Below the pieces are notes generated by a model. That model made no database searches, was not told the DNA's origin, and saw nothing but the letters and a program-made list of their open reading frames with translations. A stretch of 64,000 nucleotides of DNA from assembly GCA_023423045.1 (NCBI GenBank), contig JAFAGA010000086.1, forward strand, positions 20,098-84,097. The letters run 5' to 3'. This DNA is from Bacillota bacterium. Lineage in GTDB: Bacteria; Bacillota; Clostridia; Lachnospirales; Lachnospiraceae. Position 1 is the first letter of the stretch; every line of letters starts with the position of its first letter. Made by a program: the position numbers and the translations under genes. Shown one piece after another: positions 27,287 through 35,203 of this stretch.

Positions 27287-28078
27287 TCACTTTTTCTTCT
27301 TCCAAAAGATATGAATGATAAGTCCTGTAACAAATACTACCGCCGCCACCAATAGAATCAGAAGTATGGCCTCCCGGCTTATTTTAGCATCCGGGCTGTC
27401 TGCCGGAAGCTCTTTGGCCGGAGGAATAATAGTTACCTCCTGTCCATCCCCGAATGCCGGTATCTCGGTATTGGTCGGATCACTCAGACAAATCCAGCCG
27501 CGGTGGGCAAAATAGTAACCCACATATCCCCAAAGACGCCCCTCGGAATCCTCATAGGTGCGGGAAAATTCCGGCTTCTCCTGCTGTACTTCCATCCAGC
27601 CTTCCGGGCTGCCTGAACCGGGGTATTCATAAAATACCAGTGGTTCCTTCTCCGGAACATAGTCGTCAAATTCCCCTTGATAATCCTGCAATTCATCTTC
27701 ATGCTCATCACAAAAAGAGATATTATCATAGATGACGGTTAGCTCCTCCATCGGTATCCATCCTGTTTTTTGGTCAAATTCCGCCACACCCCATTCCATC
27801 CCTTTCTTATCGATATAGGAAAAAGATATGTAAAACTCTGTTCCATTCTCCTTGCGCTCCACTATTTCAGCGGATAAGGGATCCTTTTGAATAGTGATAT
27901 ACCCAACTTGTCCGTTGGCCAGATAGCTTCTTTCCACCCTCTCACATTCTGAATAATGCTTCAAGAAGAAATCGTCATTAGGCGTCCAGATGACATCAGC
28001 CCTTGCTGTCCTCCACGAAAGGCAAACCATTAGAAAGCATAGAAGCATACCCAAACCCCTGAATATAGTTCTTTTCAT
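27287..28078 (-). CDS. Secreted, membrane-anchored protein with SH3-like repeats
   Basis: About 263 residues. An N-terminal signal peptide ends near TARA-DVIW, so the mature protein is extracellular. Two similar segments, each with a YVGYYFAHRGWICLSD or WGVAEFDQKTGWIPMEEL pattern, look like SH3-type modules. A C-terminal membrane helix (LLILLVAAVVFVTGLIIHIF) ends in KKKK, anchoring it with a cytoplasmic tail. The start is ATG at 28078 with GGGGG upstream. It follows a small membrane protein and an MFS-type protein on the same strand, which may form one operon. Function not recognised; ligand binding or cell wall contact is possible. Confidence 0.6.
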   Translation of the reverse strand: MKRTIFRGLGMLLCFLMVCLSWRTARADVIWTPNDDFFLKHYSECERVERSYLANGQVGYITIQKDPLSAEIVERKENGTEFYISFSYIDKKGMEWGVAEFDQKTGWIPMEELTVIYDNISFCDEHEDELQDYQGEFDDYVPEKEPLVFYEYPGSGSPEGWMEVQQEKPEFSRTYEDSEGRLWGYVGYYFAHRGWICLSDPTNTEIPAFGDGQEVTIIPPAKELPADSPDAKISREAILLILLVAAVVFVTGLIIHIFWKKKK

Positions 28079-28215
28079 TTTCACATTCCCCCTTATTCTA
28101 TCGCCGCAGCCGCGATACATCTTCCCTGTTCTGCACAAACTCAAATATGTGCTCCACATCAGCTGAAATCTATCTGTTCAATATATGACCGATCAATATA
28201 TACCCGGTCTATATA

Positions 28216-28569
28216 TCACCCTGCCAGCCAGTTAATAATACGTCCGGTACAATAAGAAAACAGATTTGCTCCAATCGCAAAAAGCATCGGTTTCCGGTAG
28301 GTATTGCCATGATTTCTAAAATAATATCCTTCCGTTAACACAGCTGTGACCTCCAGCAGTATAATTATCACCAACGGATTGATATCAGTATAATAAGTAA
28401 CAAGATAATGGGTCAGCACAACAAAGGGATTGGTCAGCAGGTTAACAAGAACCAATAACAGGATATCCTTCTTATCCCGAATTCCCCAAAGGAATGCAAA
28501 GCACAGCTCTAAAACGACTGTGAACAACAGGGACACTCCCATCGGCCAAAGCACCCATAACCCCATCAT
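28216..28569 (-). CDS. Small integral membrane protein, unknown function
   Basis: 117 residues from an ATG at 28569 that overlaps the stop codon of the upstream MFS-type gene (ATGA). About four hydrophobic helices, including LLFTVVLELCFAFLWGI and LVIIILLEVTAVLTEGYYF. Overlap and matching strand suggest translational coupling with the MFS-type gene. I do not recognise a named family. Confidence 0.7.
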   Translation of the reverse strand: MMGLWVLWPMGVSLLFTVVLELCFAFLWGIRDKKDILLLVLVNLLTNPFVVLTHYLVTYYTDINPLVIIILLEVTAVLTEGYYFRNHGNTYRKPMLFAIGANLFSYCTGRIINWLAG

Positions 28570-29594
28570 ACCACCGTCCTTCGAAGCCCGTACAGCAACA
28601 GCACCATGGACAGAACCGAAACAGCGCAAAAGCCTGCCGTATTAGATAACAAATGCGGCAGTTTCAGATAGGAAGGCACAAACCCAAGAAACAATCCGAA
28701 GGTCAATAATCCAAAGGAAAATCCCTTCGCTCCCGCCAGGATTCGTCCTACCGCCCAAAGTGTCAGCGGCATCGTCATATTAAAGAAGAACACCGCCGCT
28801 ATCCCCATGGCGGGAAATCCCGCAAACAAAAAGCATGCTGCTGCCGCTGCAAGGGACAATATACTTGCCCTCCTCACTCCAATCAACAGTGCCAGTATCC
28901 CCCCTCCGGCCTTCCCCAGCACCACCGCACCAGTGTAAACGGCAGCCCAGAAGGCGCTGCTCCTCCAGCTATAATCCGAGTTCATTCCAACGTAGGATCT
29001 CAATACAACTATCAAAAACAAGCTTCCGATTGCCGCAAGCGTATCAAAGGATTCGATGCCCTGAAACGACAACGATACATTTGCCGAATGAAATCCTCTT
29101 GCCCCTCCATATTGTGCTGCGAGAATCCATAGCATTACCAAAATTAAAGCTCCTGCAACCAGCAAAAGAGGCACTTCCCCCTTTTTCCCGAGCAATGTTC
29201 CAAGATAAATCCCAAAGGCACCGGGCGATACAAACAGTCCCAGAAGCACCGGCTTCCTTTCGCTGACATTCAGCACGTCAATGCCTCCGCCCACATGAAA
29301 CAGACCGTTCCCAAGTCCGGCAATGACAGCCGTCAAAATTGCATAATTACCGAACATATATGCCAGGGCTACCAGACCGCAGCCCAGCGCAGCACAGCAG
29401 GAATTACGGTTAATCCGGTCCGCCAAAAGTCCCGCAGGCATCTGGAGCGCAAAGGCGCAAAAATTGTAAAGCAGAAGGCTGGTGTACCAATGCGGTTCAT
29501 TCCATACCATCTGATACATGAGCAGAGCACACGCAAAATCCACGACAAAATGTGCCGCTATGTAAGATGTCAACAATGCATAATTTTTGCCCAA
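28566..29594 (-). CDS. MFS-type transporter
   Basis: 342 residues with roughly 10 membrane segments and an MFS-like loop LLADRINRNSC between helices 2 and 3 (the family motif G-x3-D-R-x-G-R-R). It is shorter than a full 12-helix MFS (about 400). It starts at TTG 29594 with GGGGGAGAAGGA upstream. First gene of a probable three-gene unit with the small membrane protein and the SH3-like protein. Substrate unknown. Confidence 0.75.
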   Translation of the reverse strand: MGKNYALLTSYIAAHFVVDFACALLMYQMVWNEPHWYTSLLLYNFCAFALQMPAGLLADRINRNSCCAALGCGLVALAYMFGNYAILTAVIAGLGNGLFHVGGGIDVLNVSERKPVLLGLFVSPGAFGIYLGTLLGKKGEVPLLLVAGALILVMLWILAAQYGGARGFHSANVSLSFQGIESFDTLAAIGSLFLIVVLRSYVGMNSDYSWRSSAFWAAVYTGAVVLGKAGGGILALLIGVRRASILSLAAAAACFLFAGFPAMGIAAVFFFNMTMPLTLWAVGRILAGAKGFSFGLLTFGLFLGFVPSYLKLPHLLSNTAGFCAVSVLSMVLLLYGLRRTVV

Positions 29595-29707
29595 TCCTTC
29601 TCCCCCCGCCTGTTCTAATTTCCTTGTCCATATTTTAACATTTTCTCTCTGCTAATACAATGGCTTGCGAAACATCGCTCTATAATTATGTTACTCCAAT
29701 ATTCCTA

Positions 29708-30427
29708 TTACAGATTAGTAATAATCAGGGATAGTCCTGATAAAATAAGCATAACCGTTACTCCTGTCTTAATCTTCTTCTCATCCAGCACCCTGGATAG
29801 ACCCATACCCGCCAGTAATCCCAGAAGCATAAACGGCATCAGCAGCAGCGCACGCTTGCATACCTGCGCCGTCAGTATCCCGGTAATGCTGTACAGGATG
29901 ATACGAAAGGTGTTTTCCGCCAAAAGAACGATACATAAATTTCCCCGGAATACCTTGCTGTTATCCGTTGTCCGCCCCACATATGCGGCAAGCAGGGCAC
30001 CGATACCGAACAATCCGCAGAGCACCCCCGACAGCAGACCAATAAACAGCATTACAACAGAGGAATGCTTCTTCTTTCCGCCCTGTCTTTCTCTGAAAAA
30101 CAGCTCTATGCCGATCCCTGCTACCACAAAACCAAATATTATTTTGATTACCGTTACATCACCGAATTTTAAAAACAGGGCTCCCGGGATACTCCCTGCC
30201 ATCACCAGGCAGACAAGAGGGAGCCAGATTCTCCAATCCAACGATTTTCTTTCCTTCCATGACACAATAATATTGGAGGGATAGCCCACCAGAAGCTCGA
30301 CTGGGGTGATGCTGATATTGCTGGTCCCAAAGCTTAACATCGTACTCAGCACCAGGGTATTGGCGAAGCCGCACAGACCTTTGATAATATAGGCACAGAT
30401 AACCGCAAAGCCCGTCCATAATTCCAT
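29708..30427 (-). CDS. TSUP (TauE/SafE) family permease
   Basis: 239 residues, about eight membrane segments, with the repeated TSUP pattern: FAVICAYIIKGLCGFANTLV at the N-terminus and GLLSGVLCGLFGIGALLAAY in the second half. Members move sulfite, sulfoacetate or other organic anions. AGAGAGGAA precedes the ATG. It is a single gene; nothing nearby points to sulfur metabolism. Confidence 0.85.
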   Translation of the reverse strand: MELWTGFAVICAYIIKGLCGFANTLVLSTMLSFGTSNISITPVELLVGYPSNIIVSWKERKSLDWRIWLPLVCLVMAGSIPGALFLKFGDVTVIKIIFGFVVAGIGIELFFRERQGGKKKHSSVVMLFIGLLSGVLCGLFGIGALLAAYVGRTTDNSKVFRGNLCIVLLAENTFRIILYSITGILTAQVCKRALLLMPFMLLGLLAGMGLSRVLDEKKIKTGVTVMLILSGLSLIITNL

Positions 30428-30578
30428 TATTTCATTCCTCTCTCTTTAAAATGATGCAGATTCAAGTAACGATATTCTGATCTCATATTTCACAACCCTC
30501 TTACCTCATTCATTAAATATATGTTGTTCTTATTATAAAATCAAGATCGTATTTCACAGCTTCCTCACCAGGTGAATT

Positions 30579-30619
30579 AAAAAAAGCACCCAGGTTTTTG
30601 AATTCCTGTGTGCTTTTTT
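30579..30619. terminator. Bidirectional terminator below the monooxygenase gene
   Basis: AAAAAAGCACCCAGG and CCTGTGTGCTTTTTT form a stem of about 10 bp, flanked by A-run and T-run. It serves the minus-strand monooxygenase-like gene and can end plus-strand transcripts as well. Confidence 0.85.
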
Positions 30620-30653
30620 GCTCGCTCCCAGCATATTTAACAGCACTTTTTTA

Positions 30654-30950
30654 CTATTTTTCATCTGTTGATCGATAGAAATTGGTTTCGCCGGGCTTTT
30701 CCTGGAACGCATCAAGTTTCGGTACAATTTCCTTGAAATGATCCGCTGCCATATGCTTATCCAAGGCCTCCTGGCTTTCCCATTCTTCAATAAATGTAAG
30801 GATTTGCGGATTTTTCAGATCCTGGAAAAGGCCATATTCAATGCAGCCTGCATCCAATTCTCTTGTTTTTTTAACCAGCTCTCTCACCAATTCAATAAAG
30901 TTATCGATTTGATCCTGTTTGATATACTGTTTTACTACGATTTTAATCAT
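30654..30950 (-). CDS. Antibiotic biosynthesis monooxygenase (ABM) domain protein
   Basis: 98 residues, a single ABM/YgiN-like ferredoxin fold: MIKIVVKQYIKQ at the start, LDAGCIEYGLFQDLKNPQIL, EEWESQEALDKHM and AADHFKEIVPKLDAF. Such proteins oxidise quinol-like compounds or bind small ligands; no cofactor is needed. I take the second ATG (30950), with AAAGGA about 12 bases upstream. Monocistronic by the flanking terminator. Confidence 0.85.
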   Translation of the reverse strand: MIKIVVKQYIKQDQIDNFIELVRELVKKTRELDAGCIEYGLFQDLKNPQILTFIEEWESQEALDKHMAADHFKEIVPKLDAFQEKPGETNFYRSTDEK

Positions 30951-31093
30951 TTTACAAATCATTCCTTTCGATGTGTTTTGTAATGAATCTTAAATTCTGC
31001 CGGTACTTGGCACCCATATATCATACAACCTGAACAGGGCTTTATGTCAATAGTTTTTTCCATATTCCATACTCCATACTCAATTTTCTTTTA

Positions 31094-32782
31094 TTATTTT
31101 TTAGTTTTTCCTTGCTGCTCCTGTTTCTGCTTCACCTCCCGGTAAGAATCATAATTACCGTCATAGCTGCGCAGGGCATTGTTCTCGATTGCAATCACTC
31201 TTTCCGCCACCTTATTGATAAAATAGCGGTCATGGGATATGAAAAAAAGCGTTCCCTTAAAGCCTTCCAAAGCCGTCTCAATGGTTTCTATGGACTCCGT
31301 GTCCAGGTGGTTGGTCGGCTCATCCATGATCAAAAGATTAATATCCTCATACAAAAGCCTGGCGAGCTTCAGGCGGATTCGTTCCCCGCCGGACAGATGC
31401 CGTATCTTCTTATATACGGTGCTTCCATAGAACATAAACTTTGCCAGATATTCTCTCGCCTTCCCCTCCAGGATATAGATGTCCTCCCGGAAACAGTCCA
31501 GCACGGTGAGCTCTTCATTTAAAAAGGTCAGCTTCTGCGGCAGATATGCCGCCCGTACATTTGCACCCAGCTCAACCGTTCCCGTATCCGCCGCTTCCTC
31601 CCCCAACAGCATTCGAAGGAAAGTCGTCTTGCCGCTGCCGTTGGCTCCAACCAGGGCCACGCTTTCTCCATAGTTCAGCTGCATTCCGGCATTTTGGAAA
31701 ATTCGCTTATCCTCATAGCTTTTGCATAAATCAACCGCCTTGATCACTGTATTGCCCGAGCGTTCCGCTACCCGCAGATCCAGCCTCATATTGCGTTTTT
31801 CAAAAACCGGCTTATCTATTTTATCCAGCTTCTCCAGTTTAATCTGGATGCTGGCAGCCCGCTTAAAGAATTTATTATTATCCGCTCTCATTGCCCAGTC
31901 CCGAAGCTCCTTGACCGAGCCCTCCATCTCTTTTATCTGCTTTTGCTGGTCCCGGTAATGGTCATATTGGACCCGAAGCTGTTCCTCCTTCTTCCGGGCA
32001 TACTCCGAATAATTACCCCGATAGGTACGGCACTCCTTATCTTCTATTTCAATGATCTTTGTAACCACATGGTCCAGAAAATACCGGTCATGGGATACGA
32101 TCAGCACCATGCCCTTATAGCTTTTCAGATATTCTTCCAGCCATTCCACAGCATCCAGATCCAGATGATTGGTAGGCTCATCCAAAAGCAGAATCTCCGG
32201 ATTGTCAATGAGCAGCTTCCCCAGGACAACCGTGGTTTTCTCCCCTCCACTGAGCAGTTGGAACTCCTTTTGCAGAAAACTGTCCTCAAACCTAAGCCCT
32301 CTACATATTTTGCTTAATTTTTCATCAACCTCATAGCCGCCCTTAACCTCGTAGACCTGTGTCAGCTCACTGTATTTTTGGAGTATCCGCTTAAGCTCCT
32401 CCCCCTCCAGATACTGCATGGCCTCTTCATGGCTTCTTAACTCCTTCTCAAGCTCCAGTACCTCGGAAAATGCGGATCGCAGCACCTCTAATACCGTCAT
32501 TCCCTCCGGATAATCCGGCAGCTGCTCCAGATAAGCGCTGGAGGCTTCCCTGGATTTTATGACAAAGCCTTCATCATAGCCCGGGCTTGTCGCTCCCGGA
32601 TAGCCCACACAATAATGAAAGGGCAGCACTCCGGCAATCAATTTTAATAGGGTACTTTTGCCGCTGCCATTTTCTCCGATCATTCCAACCTTCTCCCCTT
32701 CGCTTACCAAGAAAGTAATATCCTTTAATATCAGGGTCCCTTCCATATATTTTTTTACCCCGTTTAATCTCAACTCCAACAT
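31094..32782 (-). CDS. ABC-F family ATP-binding protein (ribosome-acting type)
   Basis: 562 residues with two ATPase domains and no membrane part. Walker A GENGSGKST (near 40) and GANGSGKTT (near 375), signatures LLSGGEKTT and LSGGERIRLK, and Walker B LLLDEPTNHLDLD and LIMDEPTNHLDTE. The linker between the domains (about 235-320) is rich in Lys and Glu and carries the P-site loop. Such proteins displace antibiotics from the ribosome or help stalled ribosomes. Which drug, if any, cannot be told here. The region just upstream of its start holds a tandem repeat (32800-32933), so the leader is unusual. Confidence 0.9.
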   Translation of the reverse strand: MLELRLNGVKKYMEGTLILKDITFLVSEGEKVGMIGENGSGKSTLLKLIAGVLPFHYCVGYPGATSPGYDEGFVIKSREASSAYLEQLPDYPEGMTVLEVLRSAFSEVLELEKELRSHEEAMQYLEGEELKRILQKYSELTQVYEVKGGYEVDEKLSKICRGLRFEDSFLQKEFQLLSGGEKTTVVLGKLLIDNPEILLLDEPTNHLDLDAVEWLEEYLKSYKGMVLIVSHDRYFLDHVVTKIIEIEDKECRTYRGNYSEYARKKEEQLRVQYDHYRDQQKQIKEMEGSVKELRDWAMRADNNKFFKRAASIQIKLEKLDKIDKPVFEKRNMRLDLRVAERSGNTVIKAVDLCKSYEDKRIFQNAGMQLNYGESVALVGANGSGKTTFLRMLLGEEAADTGTVELGANVRAAYLPQKLTFLNEELTVLDCFREDIYILEGKAREYLAKFMFYGSTVYKKIRHLSGGERIRLKLARLLYEDINLLIMDEPTNHLDTESIETIETALEGFKGTLFFISHDRYFINKVAERVIAIENNALRSYDGNYDSYREVKQKQEQQGKTKK

Positions 32783-32799
32783 AATATTTCCTCCACTTA

Positions 32800-32933
32800 T
32801 TCATATCTTTCATTTGATCTGTCTTTCATTTGTTTTATCCTTTATTTGTTCATATCTTTCATTTGTTCATATCTTTCACTTGTTCATTTTCCTCGCTTGT
32901 TCATATTCCTCATTCGTTCCTATCTCTCATTTG
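32800..32933. repeat. Degenerate tandem repeat, eight units of 16-17 bp
   Basis: Units begin at 32800, 32817, 32833, 32849, 32866, 32883, 32900 and 32917; the consensus on the plus strand is TTCATATCTTTCATTTG. Most units are 17 bases, two are 16. It ends 17 bases before the ABC-F ATG and would be transcribed in its leader, as copies of CAAATGAAAGATATGAA. About 500 more bases upstream of it (32934-33400) hold no gene that I can support. Confidence 0.85.
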
Positions 32934-33399
32934 TTCACATTATATTGGCAGCCCTTTTTCATAAAGGAGGACAGAAAAAAAGACCCTAAGAAGATTCTTC
33001 TTACAGTCTATTTGATACATACCCTTGAATGCGCCAGACAGGATAATTCGGCCGTTCCCAATTTATCCGTGAGCCGCCTGCAGCTTCAAGTATGCAGGTA
33101 TATTAACATAGTATTGTAAGCTCTTCTAACTGCCTCCTTCCATATCCGGTCTCCAACATCAGCATCTAAAAAAGAGAAAAAAGGAAGCAGCCAAAGCGGC
33201 CTGTTTTTTCACCGACGTAATTTATGAAGCAATATGGAATGATAATTAATTTGACATTAATATTGGCAATTAGCAGGCGTCATAAATTTTCCTTCTCCTT
33301 CCCTGTCCGTAAAACAACCGAACCAGATCTGTTCAGCTATTGACTAAACAGATTATAGCCAATGCTTCTGACAATAAGATACTATAAATCTTCCACAAA

Positions 33400-33435
33400 A
33401 AATACCTCAAACACTTTTCACAAAAATGTTTGAGG
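33400..33435 (-). terminator. Intrinsic terminator after the GH127/GH43 remnants
   Basis: ACCTCAAACA...TGTTTGAGGT forms a stem (33404-33436) with a T-run (TTTTTT) on the minus strand. A related hairpin recurs after the LacI gene at 40348-40393. Confidence 0.75.
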
Positions 33436-33442
33436 TCAGAAA

Positions 33443-33604
33443 TTAATCTTCAAAATAACCCAATTCTATTTTATTGTAAAACTTGCCAATGCCTCTCTCT
33501 TTTCCTTCATAGCGGCTCCCGCTCACCATCAGACGAATGTTCCCTTCCCGCTCCATAACCGGATAATATAACGGCGGAACACACCTCTGTCCTGAAAATA
33601 ACAT
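33443..33604 (-). pseudogene. Short fragment resembling the C-terminus of a GH43-type protein
   Basis: 53 codons from ATG 33604, one base after the GH127 fragment stop. The end GIGKFYNKIELGYFED resembles KSWYLSQVEIGFENE at the end of the intact GH43-like protein upstream. I take it as a decayed tail of a related gene, but no alignment was run. Confidence 0.35.
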
Positions 33605-33605
33605 C

Positions 33606-34099
33606 TCAGCCATAATTTTTTGCCCGGTACGGTGCGAAAGCTGCAGGAAAGGGGACAGGCTTCGTTATAATGGTGTAACCGTTATATTCTTCCTCTACCA
33701 CATCACATATCGGGCGAAATACGGTCCTTCCCGTTTTGAATACAGTTTCAAATTCATTGGGCTTTCCTGCGGGAACCAGCGAGTTCAGCAGCACCTGCCT
33801 TGTGCCATCAAACTCCGCAAAGCCCTCAGTGCATGCCACCAGCAGGTGCGAGCCGTAGAATACGGAGATGTACTCCGGCCGGTCTTCCATGCGGCTTCCA
33901 TATAGGTGGTACGGAAAATCCGCCTCAATTCTGTCCGAATCCTTCCACTCTCTTTCAATACATGCAAAGGTGCCCGCCGTGATAGAAACCGCCTCACCAT
34001 TGATTCTCAGAGTTGCGGTATGATCCGCCCATTCATGGATTCGCACAAAAGCAACCGGTAGTCGGTAATGTAAAAAGCCTTCGCCGCTCTATGTTCCAT
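33606..34099 (-). pseudogene. GH127 (DUF1680) beta-L-arabinofuranosidase remnant
   Basis: The visible frame (33606-34046, GTG start possible) covers only the C-terminal beta-sandwich of GH127: RIHEWADHTATLRINGEAVS, TFACIEREWKDSDRIEADFP and VFYGSHLLVAC. Family members are 600 or more residues, so the catalytic domain is absent. A separate short frame begins at ATG 34099 with GGAGG, 11 bases after the GH43-like stop, and runs out of frame with the sandwich at about 34060, so a frameshift joins a new start to the old tail. This looks like deletion decay of a gene that once followed the GH43-like gene. Confidence 0.6.
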
Positions 34100-34110
34100 C
34101 CCGTTCCTCC

Positions 34111-35016
34111 TTATCTTCCCATGATATAAGGGATTTCATTTTCAAAGCCGATCTCCACCTGGGAGAGATACCAGGATTTCCCGTAATCCTTATTCCCTTG
34201 AAAGAATAAATAAACTCTTCCATCCTCATCCTCGAACACATAGGGATGACCTGATTCGGAGGAATTCCAGCTTCCCGGCGCTCCGCATCTCAGGAAGGGC
34301 TCCTCCGACAATCTCCGGAAATGAATCCCGTCCTCGCTCACCGCGACCCCTATCTGCTGCGGGCAATTATTATAAGCCCCGGCATAAAACATATAAACCT
34401 TTCCAAACCTGATAAGCGTAGCTGCCGCTTCAATGCATTCCTGCTCCCATTCCAGCTCCGGCTTCAAAATAGAAGCGTCACAGGCCTGTTCCCAGCTGTC
34501 CCTCTCGAACCTTCCATCCAGAGGACACCGGCAGACGCCCTGCATCTGTACACGACCCTCCGGGTCCCTGGTCGCATAATAAAGGAACAGCTCACCATGA
34601 AAGATGCAGACATCCGCATCAATGGCCCGTCCATTATTCCATGCGCCTTCCGCCTTTATGATGGGATTGGTCCGGTTTCGCACAAAATTTATCCCGTCAT
34701 CAGAATATGCGTGACAAATGGCATCTTTCTCAAATCTTCCGTAGGTCTGATAAAACAGATGGACCCTTCCCCCATATACCAAGGCTCCCGGAGCGCAGAT
34801 GCCGGTGGTCTCCAGCTCTCCTTCCTGCGCCAGGTCGGCCACCTTTTCCCAGTTCTCCAGATCCTCGCTCCTGGCAATTCCAATTCCCCAGCCCGAAGCC
34901 GGATCATCCTCCCTTGGATTCAGAGAGTAGTACATATAATATTTTCCCTTAAAACGAATCACCGCCGGATCCTTGGCGATGTTCCTTCCCCGGGAGCAAT
35001 CCGTAAACATCATCAT
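34111..35016 (-). CDS. GH43-like five-bladed propeller glycosidase
   Basis: About 301 residues from ATG 35016. Propeller features are KDPAVIRFKGKYYMYYSLN near residue 14, WNNGRAIDADVCIFHGELFLYY (Asp likely part of the active site), and SWNSSESGHPYVFEDEDGR. No signal peptide is seen, so it would act in the cytoplasm. The closest families are GH43 and GH117-related; the substrate is unclear, though a GH127 remnant next to it hints at arabinosides. It is separated from the upstream binding-protein gene by a terminator. Confidence 0.7.
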   Translation of the reverse strand: MMMFTDCSRGRNIAKDPAVIRFKGKYYMYYSLNPREDDPASGWGIGIARSEDLENWEKVADLAQEGELETTGICAPGALVYGGRVHLFYQTYGRFEKDAICHAYSDDGINFVRNRTNPIIKAEGAWNNGRAIDADVCIFHGELFLYYATRDPEGRVQMQGVCRCPLDGRFERDSWEQACDASILKPELEWEQECIEAAATLIRFGKVYMFYAGAYNNCPQQIGVAVSEDGIHFRRLSEEPFLRCGAPGSWNSSESGHPYVFEDEDGRVYLFFQGNKDYGKSWYLSQVEIGFENEIPYIMGR

Positions 35017-35052
35017 ATTCTGTTGCCTTCTTCCTGTAAAAAATATTGTTTT

Positions 35053-35084
35053 AAAAAAGAGGAGACGCACGTTGGCATCTCCTC
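35053..35084 (-). terminator. Intrinsic terminator between the binding protein and GH43-like genes
   Basis: GAGGAGA (35059-35065) pairs with TCTCCTC (35078-35084). On the minus strand TTTTTT follows. It would reduce or end transcription of the glycosidase gene after the transporter, and probably gives a step-down in level. Confidence 0.75.
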
Positions 35085-35203
35085 CGTTTTCATGCGGTCA
35101 GAGCAGTTTTCCTGCCATTATATCTCCGGCCTTGCAAACCTGTCCACAAGCTTGCGGCAGGTTCCCTTGGCCTTCCTTATACCAATGTGGTCAAATACAG
35201 CGT

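Noticed and set aside
32800..32933. Possible CRISPR array at the repeat before the ABC-F gene
   Set aside because: Units abut with no unique spacers, and no cas gene is present.
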